Shown here one piece after another: positions 41,715-50,807 of a DNA stretch of 62,788 nt (its first letter is position 1; every line of letters begins with the position of its first letter). Source of the stretch: Oscillospiraceae bacterium (GTDB taxonomy: Bacteria; Bacillota_A; Clostridia; Oscillospirales; Oscillospiraceae). The translations under genes and the position numbers were made by a program. The notes beneath the pieces were generated by a model. That model did no database searches and was not told where the DNA came from. It saw nothing but the letters and a program-made list of their open reading frames with translations. The stretch spans positions 1 through 62,788 of the forward strand of contig JAGAFT010000042.1 of assembly GCA_017627975.1 (NCBI GenBank). Reading direction: 5' to 3'.

Positions 41715-43115
41715 GTGAACACCATCTCCATCGACGAAAACAGACTTTCCGACATCAGCCGCTTCGCGGAATCCCACGAACGTGACATTGTCCGCGACAT
41801 TGCCCGCCTTGTCAGCATTCCGAGCGTTGAAGGTCCGGCCGCGCCGGACGCGCCCTTCGGCATTGAATCCAAACGTGCCCTTGACTGCGCCCTGCAGATT
41901 GCAGAGGAACTCGGGCTGGACACGGTCAACTGCGAGAACAAGATCGGCTATGCCTCCGTCGGCGAGGATCACGGGCAGGGCTATCTTGCCACCATCACCC
42001 ACGTCGATGTGGTTCCCGCCGGAGACGGCTGGACCGAGGATCCCTTCACGGTGCGGGAGCGCGACGGCTTTCTTCTCGGCCGCGGCGTCATGGATGACAA
42101 GGGGCCGAGCATCCTCTGCCTGTACGCGCTGAAGTACCTTCGGGATTCGGGGCTTCCGCTGCGCTACCCGGTGCGGGCGCTGCTCGGCAGCAACGAGGAG
42201 ACCGGCATGGGCGATCTGGAGCACTATAACGCAAACTACCCCGCTCCCCTCTTCTGCTTCAGTCCCGACGCCGATTTCCCGCTGATCCACGGCGAAAAGG
42301 GGATTTACCACGGGCGTCTGATCTCCCGTCACACGCCGGTAAACGTCCTGGAGATGACCGGCGGTGTCGCGCCGAACGCCGTCCCCGCCAAGGCCTCTGC
42401 CCTTGTGCGCGCAAAGGCTCTGCAGAGCACGGATGCCGTCTCGGTCGAGGAGCTGGAGCCGGGACTCTGGAAGCTCTCCTCCGTCGGCGTCAGCGGCCAC
42501 GCCTCCATGCCGGAAGGCACCGTCAACGCCATCGGCCGCATCGTCGACTATCTCCTGGAAAACGGGATTCCCGCAGAGGGCGAGCTTCCGTACTTCCGTT
42601 TCCTGGCCAGGCTGCATGCCGCCACTGACGGAAGCGGTCTCGGGCTGCAGAGCTCGGACGATTACTTCACCCCGCTCACCGCGGTCGGCGGAAAGATTTC
42701 CACTGTCGACGGGGTCTTCTGTCAGACCATTGACTGCCGTTACGGCATCTCCACCAGCGGAGATGCAATCACGACCCGGCTTCGGGAAGCCGCCGGCAGC
42801 GCGGCCGAGATTCAGGTTGACGCGGATGCGGCCCCCTTTTATCTCACCCTGGACAACCCGGCCATTCAGGCCTGTATGGAAAGCTATAACCTTGTCACCG
42901 GGGAAAACGCCCGCCCCTTTACCATCGGCGGCGGCACCTACGCCCGTCACTTCCCCAACGCGGCCGCCTTCGGTCCCGAGCATCCCGAGCGTCCCGCTCC
43001 CGCCTTTGCAGGACCCATCCACGGCATTGACGAAGCCGCCCGCCTCTCCGATCTCATGGAAGCGCTGAAGATCTACATCGTCGCGCTGCTCCGGCTTGAG
43101 GCGCTTGACTACTGA
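41715..43115 (+). CDS. pepV: Sapep-type metal-dependent dipeptidase (PepV family)
   Basis: The 466-residue M20 peptidase has the zinc/manganese ligands and catalytic residues: ITHVDVVPAGDGW (H and D), GRGVMDDKGP (bridging D), LGSNEETGMGD (catalytic E plus ligand E), SPDADFPLIHGEKG, and the C-terminal GIDEAARLSDL region. TIGGGTYARHFPNAAAFGP is the PepV signature. It cleaves dipeptides in the cytoplasm. The GTG start has AAGGAGG six bases upstream. Confidence 0.93.
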   Translation: MNTISIDENRLSDISRFAESHERDIVRDIARLVSIPSVEGPAAPDAPFGIESKRALDCALQIAEELGLDTVNCENKIGYASVGEDHGQGYLATITHVDVVPAGDGWTEDPFTVRERDGFLLGRGVMDDKGPSILCLYALKYLRDSGLPLRYPVRALLGSNEETGMGDLEHYNANYPAPLFCFSPDADFPLIHGEKGIYHGRLISRHTPVNVLEMTGGVAPNAVPAKASALVRAKALQSTDAVSVEELEPGLWKLSSVGVSGHASMPEGTVNAIGRIVDYLLENGIPAEGELPYFRFLARLHAATDGSGLGLQSSDDYFTPLTAVGGKISTVDGVFCQTIDCRYGISTSGDAITTRLREAAGSAAEIQVDADAAPFYLTLDNPAIQACMESYNLVTGENARPFTIGGGTYARHFPNAAAFGPEHPERPAPAFAGPIHGIDEAARLSDLMEALKIYIVALLRLEALDY

Positions 43116-43120
43116 ACGCC

Positions 43121-43765
43121 ATGAAGCAGAATCGCTGCGTCGTGATTTCCGGAGGGGATTTCAGTCCTGTCCCCGGTATCAGCCCGGACGACTTTGTCAT
43201 CGCCTGCGACCGGGGCTATGTCTATTGTGAGCGTCTCGGCCTTCGGCCGGATCTGATCATTTCGGACTTTGACTCTTACAACGGTCCGGTTGATTCGGAG
43301 ATTCCCCTGAACCGCTTTGTCTCCGAAAAGGACGACACGGACACCATGCTCGCCGTCCGGTATGCAGTCGAGCACGGATTTCACGAGCTTCTCCTATGCT
43401 GTGCTCTCGGCGGCCGCCTGGACCATCTGATCGCCAATCTGCAGAGTCTGGTGTTTGCCCAGAAGCACGGCCTTCCCGCAATTCTCCTGAGTGAAGACAC
43501 GGAGATCCGTACCCTGGCAGGCGGCGCCCTTCGCATTCCCTGTCGGGAGGACTGGTCCCTTTCCGTGTTTGCTCTCGACGGCCCCTGTCGGGGCGTCTGC
43601 ATCACCGGAGCAAAATACCCGCTCGCGAATGCGGAGCTTCTTCCCTCCTTCCCTCTCGGGGTCAGCAACACCTGGGCCGGGGAGGAAGCCGTCATTTCCG
43701 TGGAAGAAGGCATTCTCCTGATCGTTCTGTCGAAGATTCCCGCGGCGGATCCGGAAAACTGTTGA
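43121..43765 (+). CDS. thiN: Thiamine diphosphokinase
   Basis: The 214-residue enzyme makes thiamine pyrophosphate. Visible are ACDRGYVYCERLGLRPDLIISDFDS with its D-F-D-S, EKDDTDTMLAVRYA, GALGGRLDH-like ALGGRLDHLIANL and GVSNTW near the end. The length fits. It begins five bases after pepV, so the two are co-transcribed. No TPP riboswitch sits in front. Confidence 0.93.
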   Translation: MKQNRCVVISGGDFSPVPGISPDDFVIACDRGYVYCERLGLRPDLIISDFDSYNGPVDSEIPLNRFVSEKDDTDTMLAVRYAVEHGFHELLLCCALGGRLDHLIANLQSLVFAQKHGLPAILLSEDTEIRTLAGGALRIPCREDWSLSVFALDGPCRGVCITGAKYPLANAELLPSFPLGVSNTWAGEEAVISVEEGILLIVLSKIPAADPENC

Positions 43766-43790
43766 CGCCGCTCAAAAAAGAAAGTATATT
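43762..43790 (+). promoter_or_regulatory. Promoter of holB-ricT
   Basis: TTGACG, a 17-bp spacer and TATATT. The -35 box overlaps the thiN stop codon. Confidence 0.75.
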
Positions 43791-43847
43791 AATAAGGTTA
43801 TTGAAATCCGATACGGATCACGTCCGGACGGAAGGAGGCCCGATGTT

Positions 43848-44696
43848 TTGGAACCGATCCGTTTTCCCAGTCCCTCTGCCATCGGGCATGCGTATATTCT
43901 CTCGTCTCCTTCCCGTGAGGACGCTCTGAACCGGGCACGCGAGATTGCTTCCGCTGCCGTCTGCCTGAACGGCCATGACGTTCCCTGCGGAAAATGCCGC
44001 GGCTGCCGGAAAGCTGCCGCGGGTGTGCATCCCGACATCTTTACGCTCCGGCGCCTGCCCGACAAGAGCGGAAATCTCCGGCGCGAGCTGACCGTCTCCC
44101 AGATTCGGGACCTCTCTGTCGATGCACAGGTTCTCCCGAGTGAGGCCGAGCGCAAGGTATACATCATTGAAGAAGCCGAGCTCATGAATCTCAACGCCCA
44201 GAACGCAGCCCTGAAGCTTTTCGAGGAACCGCCTTCCAGCGTAGTTTTCCTGCTCTGCGTGTGCAATCCCGACCTGCTTCTGGAGACGGTGCGCTCCCGA
44301 TGTGCCATAATGAGTCTGTCGGGCGAAGAGGGGCAGCCGGACGCGGATTCCGCAAAACTGGCGGAGAGCTTTCTCACCGCGGTCCGGACCGGGGACCGCC
44401 GCAAAGTCTATCGCTGGATCGCCAAAAACGAACTCAGCAAGCTTGATGCCACATCGGCCTTCATCGACGCTGCCCTCCAGCGCAGTTGTGACATGCTTTG
44501 CGGAAGATGCTCCGCGGGCGGACTCTCGTCCGAACAGCAGATGCATCTCTATCGCCTTCTGCAGCGATGTTCCGACCACCTGAAGGTGAACGTGAACGCC
44601 AAACATATATTCAGTCTGCTGGCCGCAGACGCTCTGCCCGGCCCGCCCGGACACATTCCGGCAGACACAGTGCATAAAATTGGAGAAAAAACATGA
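43848..44696 (+). CDS. holB: DNA polymerase III delta-prime subunit
   Basis: The 282-residue clamp-loader subunit starts at TTG 43848 with GAAGGAGG upstream. It has the AAA+ fold with a zinc module (CGKCRGC), IRDLSVDAQVLPSEAERKVYIIEEAELMN (Walker B-like, EEAE) and NAALKLFEEPPSSVVFLL, the classic delta-prime/tau box, then VRSRC with the sensor arginine finger region. The usual Walker A loop is degenerate, as expected for delta-prime. The ricT start overlaps its stop codon. Confidence 0.9.
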   Translation: MEPIRFPSPSAIGHAYILSSPSREDALNRAREIASAAVCLNGHDVPCGKCRGCRKAAAGVHPDIFTLRRLPDKSGNLRRELTVSQIRDLSVDAQVLPSEAERKVYIIEEAELMNLNAQNAALKLFEEPPSSVVFLLCVCNPDLLLETVRSRCAIMSLSGEEGQPDADSAKLAESFLTAVRTGDRRKVYRWIAKNELSKLDATSAFIDAALQRSCDMLCGRCSAGGLSSEQQMHLYRLLQRCSDHLKVNVNAKHIFSLLAADALPGPPGHIPADTVHKIGEKT

Positions 44697-46015
44697 CCGA
44701 AGTAGTTAGCATCAGATTCAAAAACCGCGGAAAGGCGTATTATTTCGACCCGGCCGGCCTTCAGATTCAGGTCGGCGACAGCGTCATCGTCGACACCGCC
44801 AACGGCATGGAAATCGCCGTATGCTCCCGGGAGAATCACCCTGTGGAGGATACCGCCGTTGTCCAGCCGCTGCGCCGTGTTCTGCGCATCGCCACCCAGA
44901 TGGATCTTCGCACCGAGGAACTCAATCGTCAGCGGGAGAAAAGCGCCTTTGACATCTGCCGGGAGAAGATTCAGGAGCACAGCCTGGATATGAAGCTGGT
45001 CGATGTCGAGTGCAATTTTGAAGGCAGCAAGACCACCTTCTTCTTTACTTCGGACGGAAGGGTGGATTTCCGTTCTCTGGTCAAGGACCTGGCCGGAATT
45101 CTGCACAATCGGATCGAGCTGCGTCAGATCGGGGTCCGGGACGAAGCGAAAATGCTGGGAGGCCTGGGAATCTGCGGCCGTCCCTACTGTTGTAATCAGT
45201 TTCTGGACGACTTTCATCCCGTCTCCACCAAGATGGCAAAGATTCAGTCCCTTTCCCTCAATCCCGCCAAAATCTCCGGCAGCTGCGGGCGTCTGATGTG
45301 CTGCCTGCGGTATGAGCAGGACGCCTATGAAGATCTGGTCAAGAAGGTTCCGAAGCAGGGCGCCTTCGTCGAGACCAAGGACGGTTACGGAACAGCCGTC
45401 CAGGTCAATCTTCTCCGTTCCACCGTCAAGGTGAAACTGGACGAGGACCGTGAGGACGTCCTTCACGAATATAAGAGCTATGAACTTGCGGCGGTTCCCG
45501 GCGGACGTCCGAAAGACGGGGCGGAGCCCCCTCATGTTCTCGAATATGTGGAACCGGAGCCGGAAGAAACCGAGGCGGAAGAAACGGACGAGTGGGCCAT
45601 CCCGACCATGGTGGTCACACCGCTTCCGGAAAAGAGCGCTGCCGCGCCGGAGGATGAAGCCGCACCGGAAAAGAGCAGGCGAAACCGCCGGAACCGCGGT
45701 CGTCACAAGGGTGCCAAGCCCGCCCCCTCCGACGCCCCCGCCATTGTGGTTCCCGTCAAGGAAGAGACCGTCAAGCAGAAACCTTCGGAGGGCGGAAGTC
45801 AGCGTTCCCATTCCGGGAAACGCCACTCCGCGCCGAAATCTTCCGGCGCCGGTACCCAGAAAACCGGAGAGACCGCTCCCGTCAAGGTCCAGAAGCACAC
45901 GGTCCAGCCCGCAGAGGCTTCCGATGTCAGCAAGTCCGAAAAGAAAAACGGCAAGCCCCGCCGCCGGCATTATCACGGCAAAAAGCCTTCCGGCAAGCCC
46001 GCTTCCGAATCCTGA
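44693..46015 (+). CDS. ricT: PSP1-domain protein RicT (YaaT)
   Basis: The 440-residue protein has the PSP1 fold with the conserved cysteines of the RicT family: GLGICGRPYCCNQFL and SGSCGRLMCCLRYEQ. In Bacillus, RicT joins RicA and RicF in an Fe-S complex that supports RNase Y maturation and sporulation phosphorelay. The ~170-residue C-terminal extension is lysine/arginine/proline-rich and disordered (KSRRNRRNRGRHKGAK, KPRRRHYHGKKPSGK), a possible RNA-binding tail not found in Bacillus. Confidence 0.93.
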   Translation: MTEVVSIRFKNRGKAYYFDPAGLQIQVGDSVIVDTANGMEIAVCSRENHPVEDTAVVQPLRRVLRIATQMDLRTEELNRQREKSAFDICREKIQEHSLDMKLVDVECNFEGSKTTFFFTSDGRVDFRSLVKDLAGILHNRIELRQIGVRDEAKMLGGLGICGRPYCCNQFLDDFHPVSTKMAKIQSLSLNPAKISGSCGRLMCCLRYEQDAYEDLVKKVPKQGAFVETKDGYGTAVQVNLLRSTVKVKLDEDREDVLHEYKSYELAAVPGGRPKDGAEPPHVLEYVEPEPEETEAEETDEWAIPTMVVTPLPEKSAAAPEDEAAPEKSRRNRRNRGRHKGAKPAPSDAPAIVVPVKEETVKQKPSEGGSQRSHSGKRHSAPKSSGAGTQKTGETAPVKVQKHTVQPAEASDVSKSEKKNGKPRRRHYHGKKPSGKPASES

Positions 46016-46027
46016 TCGCGTCTTTTG

Positions 46028-47773
46028 ATGAATCGATCGATCGACTTCAACCGCTCAAAGCTTGCGGTCTTTGCCTCCTACATTGCTCCGCACCGGGATG
46101 CATTTGCGCTGGATATGTGTCTGTCTCTGGCGGTGGCGCTGGTAGATCTGGCCTTCCCCTATGTGACCCGGCACACCATGAACACGCTGCTGCCCCAGAA
46201 GCAGTTTGCCGCGTTCTTCTCCGTGATGGCGGTTCTTTTTGCCGCCTACCTGCTGCGGGCCTGGTTCCAGTATCTGATCACCATTGTCGGTCACCGCATG
46301 GGAACGCTGGTGGAGGCGGATATGCGGCGCGATGTGTTTATGCACATGCAGTCGCTGTCCTTCTCTTTCTTTGACCGCAACCGGACCGGTGTCCTGATGG
46401 CCCGTGTCACCAGCGACCTGTTCGAGATTGTGGAGCTCGCGCATCACGGTCCGGAAAATATCCTGACCTGCAGTGTGACGCTTCTCGGTTCCCTGATCAT
46501 TCTTCTGACCGTCAACGTCAAGCTGACTCTGGTACTCATCGTTCTGCTGCCCCTCTGTGTCGCCTTCTCTGTCCGTCAGAGGCTCCGGATGCAGGAGGCC
46601 AACAAGGACGTCAAGATCCGGACGGGAGAGATCAACGCCGCCATCGAGAGCGGCATCTCCGGCATCCGCACCTCGAAGGCCTTCGCCGCCGAGAAGGCGG
46701 AGGATGCCAAATTCGACCTCGCCAACGAAGCCTTCAAAACCAGCAAGGTCCGGTATTATCGTTCCATGGGCCTTTTCAACGCCGGAATCGAAGCCACGGT
46801 CGGCATCATGCAGGTGGCGGTGGTCACTGCCGGCGGCCTGCTGATCATGCGCGGGGAGCTTGACTTTGTCGACCTTCTGACCTTCACGCTCTATGTCTCC
46901 GCCTTTATCTCCCCGATCCGCAAGCTGGTCCAGTTCATGGAAGTCTATGCCCAGGGCAGTGCCGGCTTCGACCGCTTTGTCGAGCTGATGCGGACAAAAC
47001 CGGAGATTCAGGACGCCCCGGATGCCGGTGTTCTCTCGGATGTCCGAGGCGAGATCCGCTTCGACCACGTGTCCTTTTCCTATAAGAGCGGTATTCCCGT
47101 CCTGAACGACATCAACCTCACCATTGCACCGGGCGAGACCTTCGCGCTGGTCGGCTCCACCGGCGGTGGGAAGACCACCATCTGTCACCTGATCCCCCGT
47201 TTTTATGACGTGACCTCCGGCGCGGTGCTGGTGGACGGGAAGGATGTCCGCACCCTCACGCAGGAGAGCCTTCGTCAGAACATCGGGATCATCCAGCAGG
47301 ATGTGTTCCTCTTCGCCGGCACCATCATGGAAAACATCCGCTACGGCCGGCCTTCCGCTACGGACCGCGAGGTCATTCAGGCCGCGATCTGTGCGGAGAT
47401 TCATGAGGACATCGTGCATATGCCGGACGGTTATCAGAGCTTTGTCGGAGAACGCGGCGTCGTGCTCTCCGGCGGACAGAAACAGCGCATCTCCATCGCG
47501 CGCGTGTTTCTGAAAAATCCCCCGATCCTGATTCTTGATGAAGCAACCTCGGCGCTGGACAGCGTCACCGAGCAGCGGATCCAGCGGAGCATCGACCGCC
47601 TCAGTGAGGGCAAAACCGTCGTCGTCATCGCGCACCGTCTCTCCACAATCCGCAATGCCGACCGCATCGCGGTGGTAGATGCCCAGCATATTGTGGAACA
47701 GGGCACACGGGAAGAGCTTCTTGCCCGCGGCGGCAGCTATGCCGCGCTGGAACATGCACAGGCCCAGCAATAA
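46028..47773 (+). CDS. ABC exporter, fused permease and ATPase
   Basis: The 581-residue half transporter has six membrane helices (residues ~20-300) followed by an ATPase domain: Walker A GSTGGGKTT, Q-loop IIQQDVFLF, signature LSGGQKQR, Walker B ILILDEATS and H-loop IAHRLSTI. It is of the MsbA/lipid-drug exporter type (ABCB-like), probably a homodimer. The substrate is unknown. ATG 46028 was chosen over a TTG three bases upstream. Confidence 0.93.
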   Translation: MNRSIDFNRSKLAVFASYIAPHRDAFALDMCLSLAVALVDLAFPYVTRHTMNTLLPQKQFAAFFSVMAVLFAAYLLRAWFQYLITIVGHRMGTLVEADMRRDVFMHMQSLSFSFFDRNRTGVLMARVTSDLFEIVELAHHGPENILTCSVTLLGSLIILLTVNVKLTLVLIVLLPLCVAFSVRQRLRMQEANKDVKIRTGEINAAIESGISGIRTSKAFAAEKAEDAKFDLANEAFKTSKVRYYRSMGLFNAGIEATVGIMQVAVVTAGGLLIMRGELDFVDLLTFTLYVSAFISPIRKLVQFMEVYAQGSAGFDRFVELMRTKPEIQDAPDAGVLSDVRGEIRFDHVSFSYKSGIPVLNDINLTIAPGETFALVGSTGGGKTTICHLIPRFYDVTSGAVLVDGKDVRTLTQESLRQNIGIIQQDVFLFAGTIMENIRYGRPSATDREVIQAAICAEIHEDIVHMPDGYQSFVGERGVVLSGGQKQRISIARVFLKNPPILILDEATSALDSVTEQRIQRSIDRLSEGKTVVVIAHRLSTIRNADRIAVVDAQHIVEQGTREELLARGGSYAALEHAQAQQ

Positions 47774-47775
47774 CG

Positions 47776-47806
47776 AAACCCCTCCGCATTCGCGGAGGGG
47801 TTTGGT
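47776..47806. terminator. Terminator between convergent genes
   Basis: AAACCCCTCCGC-ATTC-GCGGAGGGGTTT is a 12-bp perfect stem with T-runs on both strands. Confidence 0.75.
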
Positions 47807-47840
47807 GTTCAATCTGTGGTTTTTAGAGTCAGGATGCCTC

Positions 47841-48761
47841 TTATCCGAGCTTGCAGAGACAGGATGCAATCCGGGAGGCCACCTTGGCGTTGTTAAACAC
47901 CAGATGGATATTGGACTCGAGGCTGTCGCCGCCGGTCAGCTCCTTGACCTTGGCCAGCAGGAAAGGCGTGGCCTCCTTGCCGTGAATCCCTTTGGCGTTC
48001 ATCTCGTCGATGGCATCGTCAATGGCCTTGTTGATCACGGTGTCGTCCATGGAGTATTCCTCCGGAATCGGATTGGTCACCAGCATGCCGCCCTTCATTC
48101 CGATCGTCTGCTGTACGTGGAAGGCCTTCGCACACTCTTCGGCCGTATCCATCCGGTAGTCCACCTTCAGGCCGGAGTGGCGACTGTAGAAGGCCGGGAG
48201 CTCCTCTGTTCCGAAACCGATGACGGGAACGCCGTGCGTCTCCAGATACTCCAGCGTGAGCTTCAGATCCAGAATGGCCTTCGCTCCCGCGCAGACCACC
48301 ACCACCGGGGTATTCGCCAGCTCTTCCAGGTCCGCGGAGATATCCATGGTGGTTTCTGCGCCGCGATGCACCCCGCCAATGCCGCCGGTGGCAAACACCT
48401 TGATTCCGGCCATCGCCGCGATCATCATTGTCGTGGTAACCGTCGTCGCCCCGTCCATGCCCTTCGAGACCAGAACCGCGAGGTCGCGGCGGCTGGCCTT
48501 GGTAACGGCTGTTCCCGTCTTGCCGAGATAGTCGATCTCTTCCGGCGTCAGACCAACCTTCAGCCGCCCGCCAATGATGGCGATGGTGGCAGGTGTTGCA
48601 CCGTTTTCACGGATGATCTTTTCCACGCTCAGCGCGGTCTCCACATTCTGCGGATACGGCATGCCATGGGAGATGATCGTGGATTCCAGCGCCACGACCG
48701 GTTTTCCGGCGGCAAGCGCCGCGGATACTTCGGGATTTACGTCCAGGTACTGATTCATCAT
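47841..48761 (-). CDS. psuG: Pseudouridine-5'-phosphate glycosidase
   Basis: The 306-residue enzyme splits pseudouridine 5'-phosphate into uracil and ribose 5-phosphate. Family motifs are VALESTIISHGMPYPQN, GATPATIAIIGGRLKVGL, FATGGIGGVHRGAE and GTEELPAFYSRHSG, with the lysine and metal-binding acids in place. GGAGGAAAAGC precedes ATG 48761. It follows the kinase gene by 13 bases and acts on that kinase's product. Confidence 0.95.
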   Translation of the reverse strand: MMNQYLDVNPEVSAALAAGKPVVALESTIISHGMPYPQNVETALSVEKIIRENGATPATIAIIGGRLKVGLTPEEIDYLGKTGTAVTKASRRDLAVLVSKGMDGATTVTTTMMIAAMAGIKVFATGGIGGVHRGAETTMDISADLEELANTPVVVVCAGAKAILDLKLTLEYLETHGVPVIGFGTEELPAFYSRHSGLKVDYRMDTAEECAKAFHVQQTIGMKGGMLVTNPIPEEYSMDDTVINKAIDDAIDEMNAKGIHGKEATPFLLAKVKELTGGDSLESNIHLVFNNAKVASRIASCLCKLG

Positions 48762-48774
48762 GCTTTTCCTCCGA

Positions 48775-49854
48775 TTATCGTTGAATTCTCTCCCGCAGTG
48801 CCGTTTCCGACAGTGCCGGGTTAATGGTTTCTTCGCTCTCTGTCGCAATGGCCGCCGCGGCTGAGGCCGCCCGTACCGTGTCTTCGAGATTCATGCCTTC
48901 CAGGTAAGCCCAGACCAGCGCCGCCATAAAGGCGTCTCCGGCGCCCGTTGTGCTGCGGACACAGGCCGGCACACAGGGATAAAGCCGCTGCTCGTCGCTG
49001 TTTGCCGCAAAAACGCCCTCTGCCCCCAGGGACAGGAACACCCGGTGCAGGCCGGTCTGAAGAAGCTTTTCCGCCGCGAGGCGCATGGACCGTTCATCCG
49101 TGATCCGGATTCCGCTCAGCAGCTCTGCCTCCATCCGGTTCGGTTTCAGGGTGTTCAGCCTGCCGAGAACCGGCCGGAGCTTCTCCGCCTTCGTCACCGA
49201 CACCGGATCGGCAAAAATCGGTGCTGTACAGTGCTCCGCCAGATATTCCAGCGTTTCGGCCGGGAGGTTTCCGTCCGCCACCACCACCTGTGCGTTGTTC
49301 AGCAGGCTGAGATTTGCGCCGATATAGTCCGGGGTAATCCGCTCACAGATCTCCATGTCCGAAACCGCCAGCACCATGTCGCCGTCCGCATCGTTCAGAT
49401 ACAGATAGCTCGAAGTGGACGCCCCCGCGATCTTGCGCGCATGACTGATGTCAATTCCGAGGTCTGCACAGTCCGCTTCGATCCGCTGTGCATGCAGATC
49501 GTCTCCAAAGGCAGTCAGGAACCGGACATGAATCCCCAGCAGACTCAGGTTATGCGCAATGTTCCGGCCAACACCGCCAAGGCTGACGGAGACCTTGCCC
49601 GGATTGGAATCCCGTGCGATCAGCGGCCGGATCGGCTTTCCGCCGATGTCAATGTTGACACCGCCGACCACCGCTGCATACGCCGCTCCGCTGATCACGT
49701 ATCCACGGCCTGCAATATGTCCCTTTTTCATCAGGTTCGAGATGTGCACCGCCACGGCAGACCGCGTAATTCCTGCCTTGCGCGCCAGCTCTTCCTGTGA
49801 AATCATCGGGTTTTCTTCGATCCAGTTCAGGATCTGCCGCTCCCGTATCGTCAC
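48775..49854 (-). CDS. psuK: Pseudouridine kinase with N-terminal winged-helix domain
   Basis: The 359-residue fusion has residues 1-55 as a winged helix (ILNWIEENPMISQEELARKAGITRSAVAVHISNLMKKG) and the rest as a PfkB kinase: GGVNIDIGG, SLGGVGRNIAHNLSLLG, and TTGAGDAFMAALVWAYL with the catalytic aspartate. The psuG neighbour identifies pseudouridine as substrate. Enzyme and regulator in one chain suggest autoregulation through the AATAAGCAAAT repeats at its promoter. The GTG start follows AGAGGG. Confidence 0.92.
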   Translation of the reverse strand: MTIRERQILNWIEENPMISQEELARKAGITRSAVAVHISNLMKKGHIAGRGYVISGAAYAAVVGGVNIDIGGKPIRPLIARDSNPGKVSVSLGGVGRNIAHNLSLLGIHVRFLTAFGDDLHAQRIEADCADLGIDISHARKIAGASTSSYLYLNDADGDMVLAVSDMEICERITPDYIGANLSLLNNAQVVVADGNLPAETLEYLAEHCTAPIFADPVSVTKAEKLRPVLGRLNTLKPNRMEAELLSGIRITDERSMRLAAEKLLQTGLHRVFLSLGAEGVFAANSDEQRLYPCVPACVRSTTGAGDAFMAALVWAYLEGMNLEDTVRAASAAAAIATESEETINPALSETALRERIQR

Positions 49855-49875
49855 GTTCCGGACCCTCTCATAAAT

Positions 49876-49903
49876 ATTTGCTTATTTTGAGCATTTGCTT
49901 ATT
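49876..49903. repeat. Two operator-like direct repeats before psuK
   Basis: AATAAGCAAAT (minus strand) occurs at 49876-49886 and 49893-49903, 17 bp apart, directly after the psuK -10 box. This is a likely binding site for the kinase's winged-helix domain. Confidence 0.6.
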
Positions 49904-49904
49904 C

Positions 49905-49933
49905 AATATACCTCTTTTTTTCCTGACTGTCAA
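49905..49933 (-). promoter_or_regulatory. psuK-psuG promoter
   Basis: TTGACA (49928-49933), a 17-bp spacer and TATATT (49905-49910) on the minus strand. Confidence 0.8.
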
Positions 49934-49936
49934 GGC

Positions 49937-49965
49937 TTGCGAAAGTCTTTCCGATTGTTTATAAT
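49937..49965 (+). promoter_or_regulatory. Divergent promoter toward the DUF2461 gene
   Basis: TTGCGA (49937-49942), a 17-bp spacer and TATAAT (49960-49965). Confidence 0.65.
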
Positions 49966-49976
49966 ATTATCATCTG

Positions 49977-50055
49977 CTTAACGATATTGTTCGCCGGATG
50001 AGGTATATCTCCCCGCCTCCGGCGGGGAGATATACCGGCGCCGCATTTCGTTAAG
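49977..50055. repeat. 79-base imperfect palindrome in the leader of the DUF2461 gene
   Basis: CTTAACG (49977) pairs with CGTTAAG (50049-50055). Inside, CGCC pairs with GGCG and a 16-bp perfect stem (50002-50017 with 50021-50036) closes on a TCC loop. No T-run follows, so it is not a standard terminator. Its ends resemble short terminal inverted repeats. Confidence 0.7.
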
Positions 50056-50084
50056 GGGTTCATAGTTACCAATTTACGAAACGG

Positions 50085-50807
50085 ATGTCAGAAACCATGT
50101 TTGAAGGATTTACCCGCGAGACCTCGGATTTTCTCTGGGAGCTCACCTTCCATAATGAACGCCCCTGGTTTCAGGAGCACAGGGAGCAGTATATGCGTGT
50201 GCTCCACGAACCTTTTCATGCGCTGGCCGAGGATACCCTGGCCGAGATGCAGCGTGCTTTCCCGGGCGAGAATTTCACCCTTCATATTTCCCGGATCTAC
50301 CGTGATGCAAGACGGCTGTTCGGGCGCGGGCCATATAAGGACCACCTGTGGTTCACACTCTTTAACGGCGACAACCGGCACACCGAAGGCCCCATGTTCT
50401 GGTTCGAAATTTCCGCTTCCACCTTCAGCTACGGCCTTGGCTTCTTTGATGTGACGCCTGCGGAGATGGACGCCTTCCGCAGCAGCATCGATGCCAATCC
50501 CGCACGATTTGAGCGGCTGGCCGAGGACGCCTCGAAGATGCGCGGCTTCCGCGTGACCGGTCCGGAATACAAGCGTCTGAAGAAGGACCTTGGCCCTGTC
50601 ATCAATCCCTGGTACAACCGCAAGCGCGTCGGCCTCGAGCGGGAACGCGACTTTGATCCGGCACATCTCGGTCCCGATCTCACGGGCACCATAACCCGCG
50701 CTTTCAGCCGGCTGATGCCGATGTACGACTATCTCTATGCCTGCTACCGCTCCGCACAGGAGCAGAATCATGACGAACTGAGGAGGATGGACGATGAGCG
50801 AGAATAA
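50085..50807 (+). CDS. DUF2461 protein
   Basis: The 240-residue soluble protein matches DUF2461 (TIGR02453-like): FLWELTFHNERPWFQEHREQY near the start, ISRIYRDARRLFGRGPYKDHLW in the core, and MFWFEISASTFSYGLGFF. The function is unknown. The ATG at 50085 has no strong ribosome site, and an ATG at 50097 is possible. Its end overlaps the glycosyltransferase start by 14 bases. Confidence 0.9.
   Translation: MSETMFEGFTRETSDFLWELTFHNERPWFQEHREQYMRVLHEPFHALAEDTLAEMQRAFPGENFTLHISRIYRDARRLFGRGPYKDHLWFTLFNGDNRHTEGPMFWFEISASTFSYGLGFFDVTPAEMDAFRSSIDANPARFERLAEDASKMRGFRVTGPEYKRLKKDLGPVINPWYNRKRVGLERERDFDPAHLGPDLTGTITRAFSRLMPMYDYLYACYRSAQEQNHDELRRMDDERE

Noticed and set aside
43116..43121. TPP riboswitch in front of thiN
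   Set aside because: Only five bases separate pepV from thiN and no THI-box sequence was seen.
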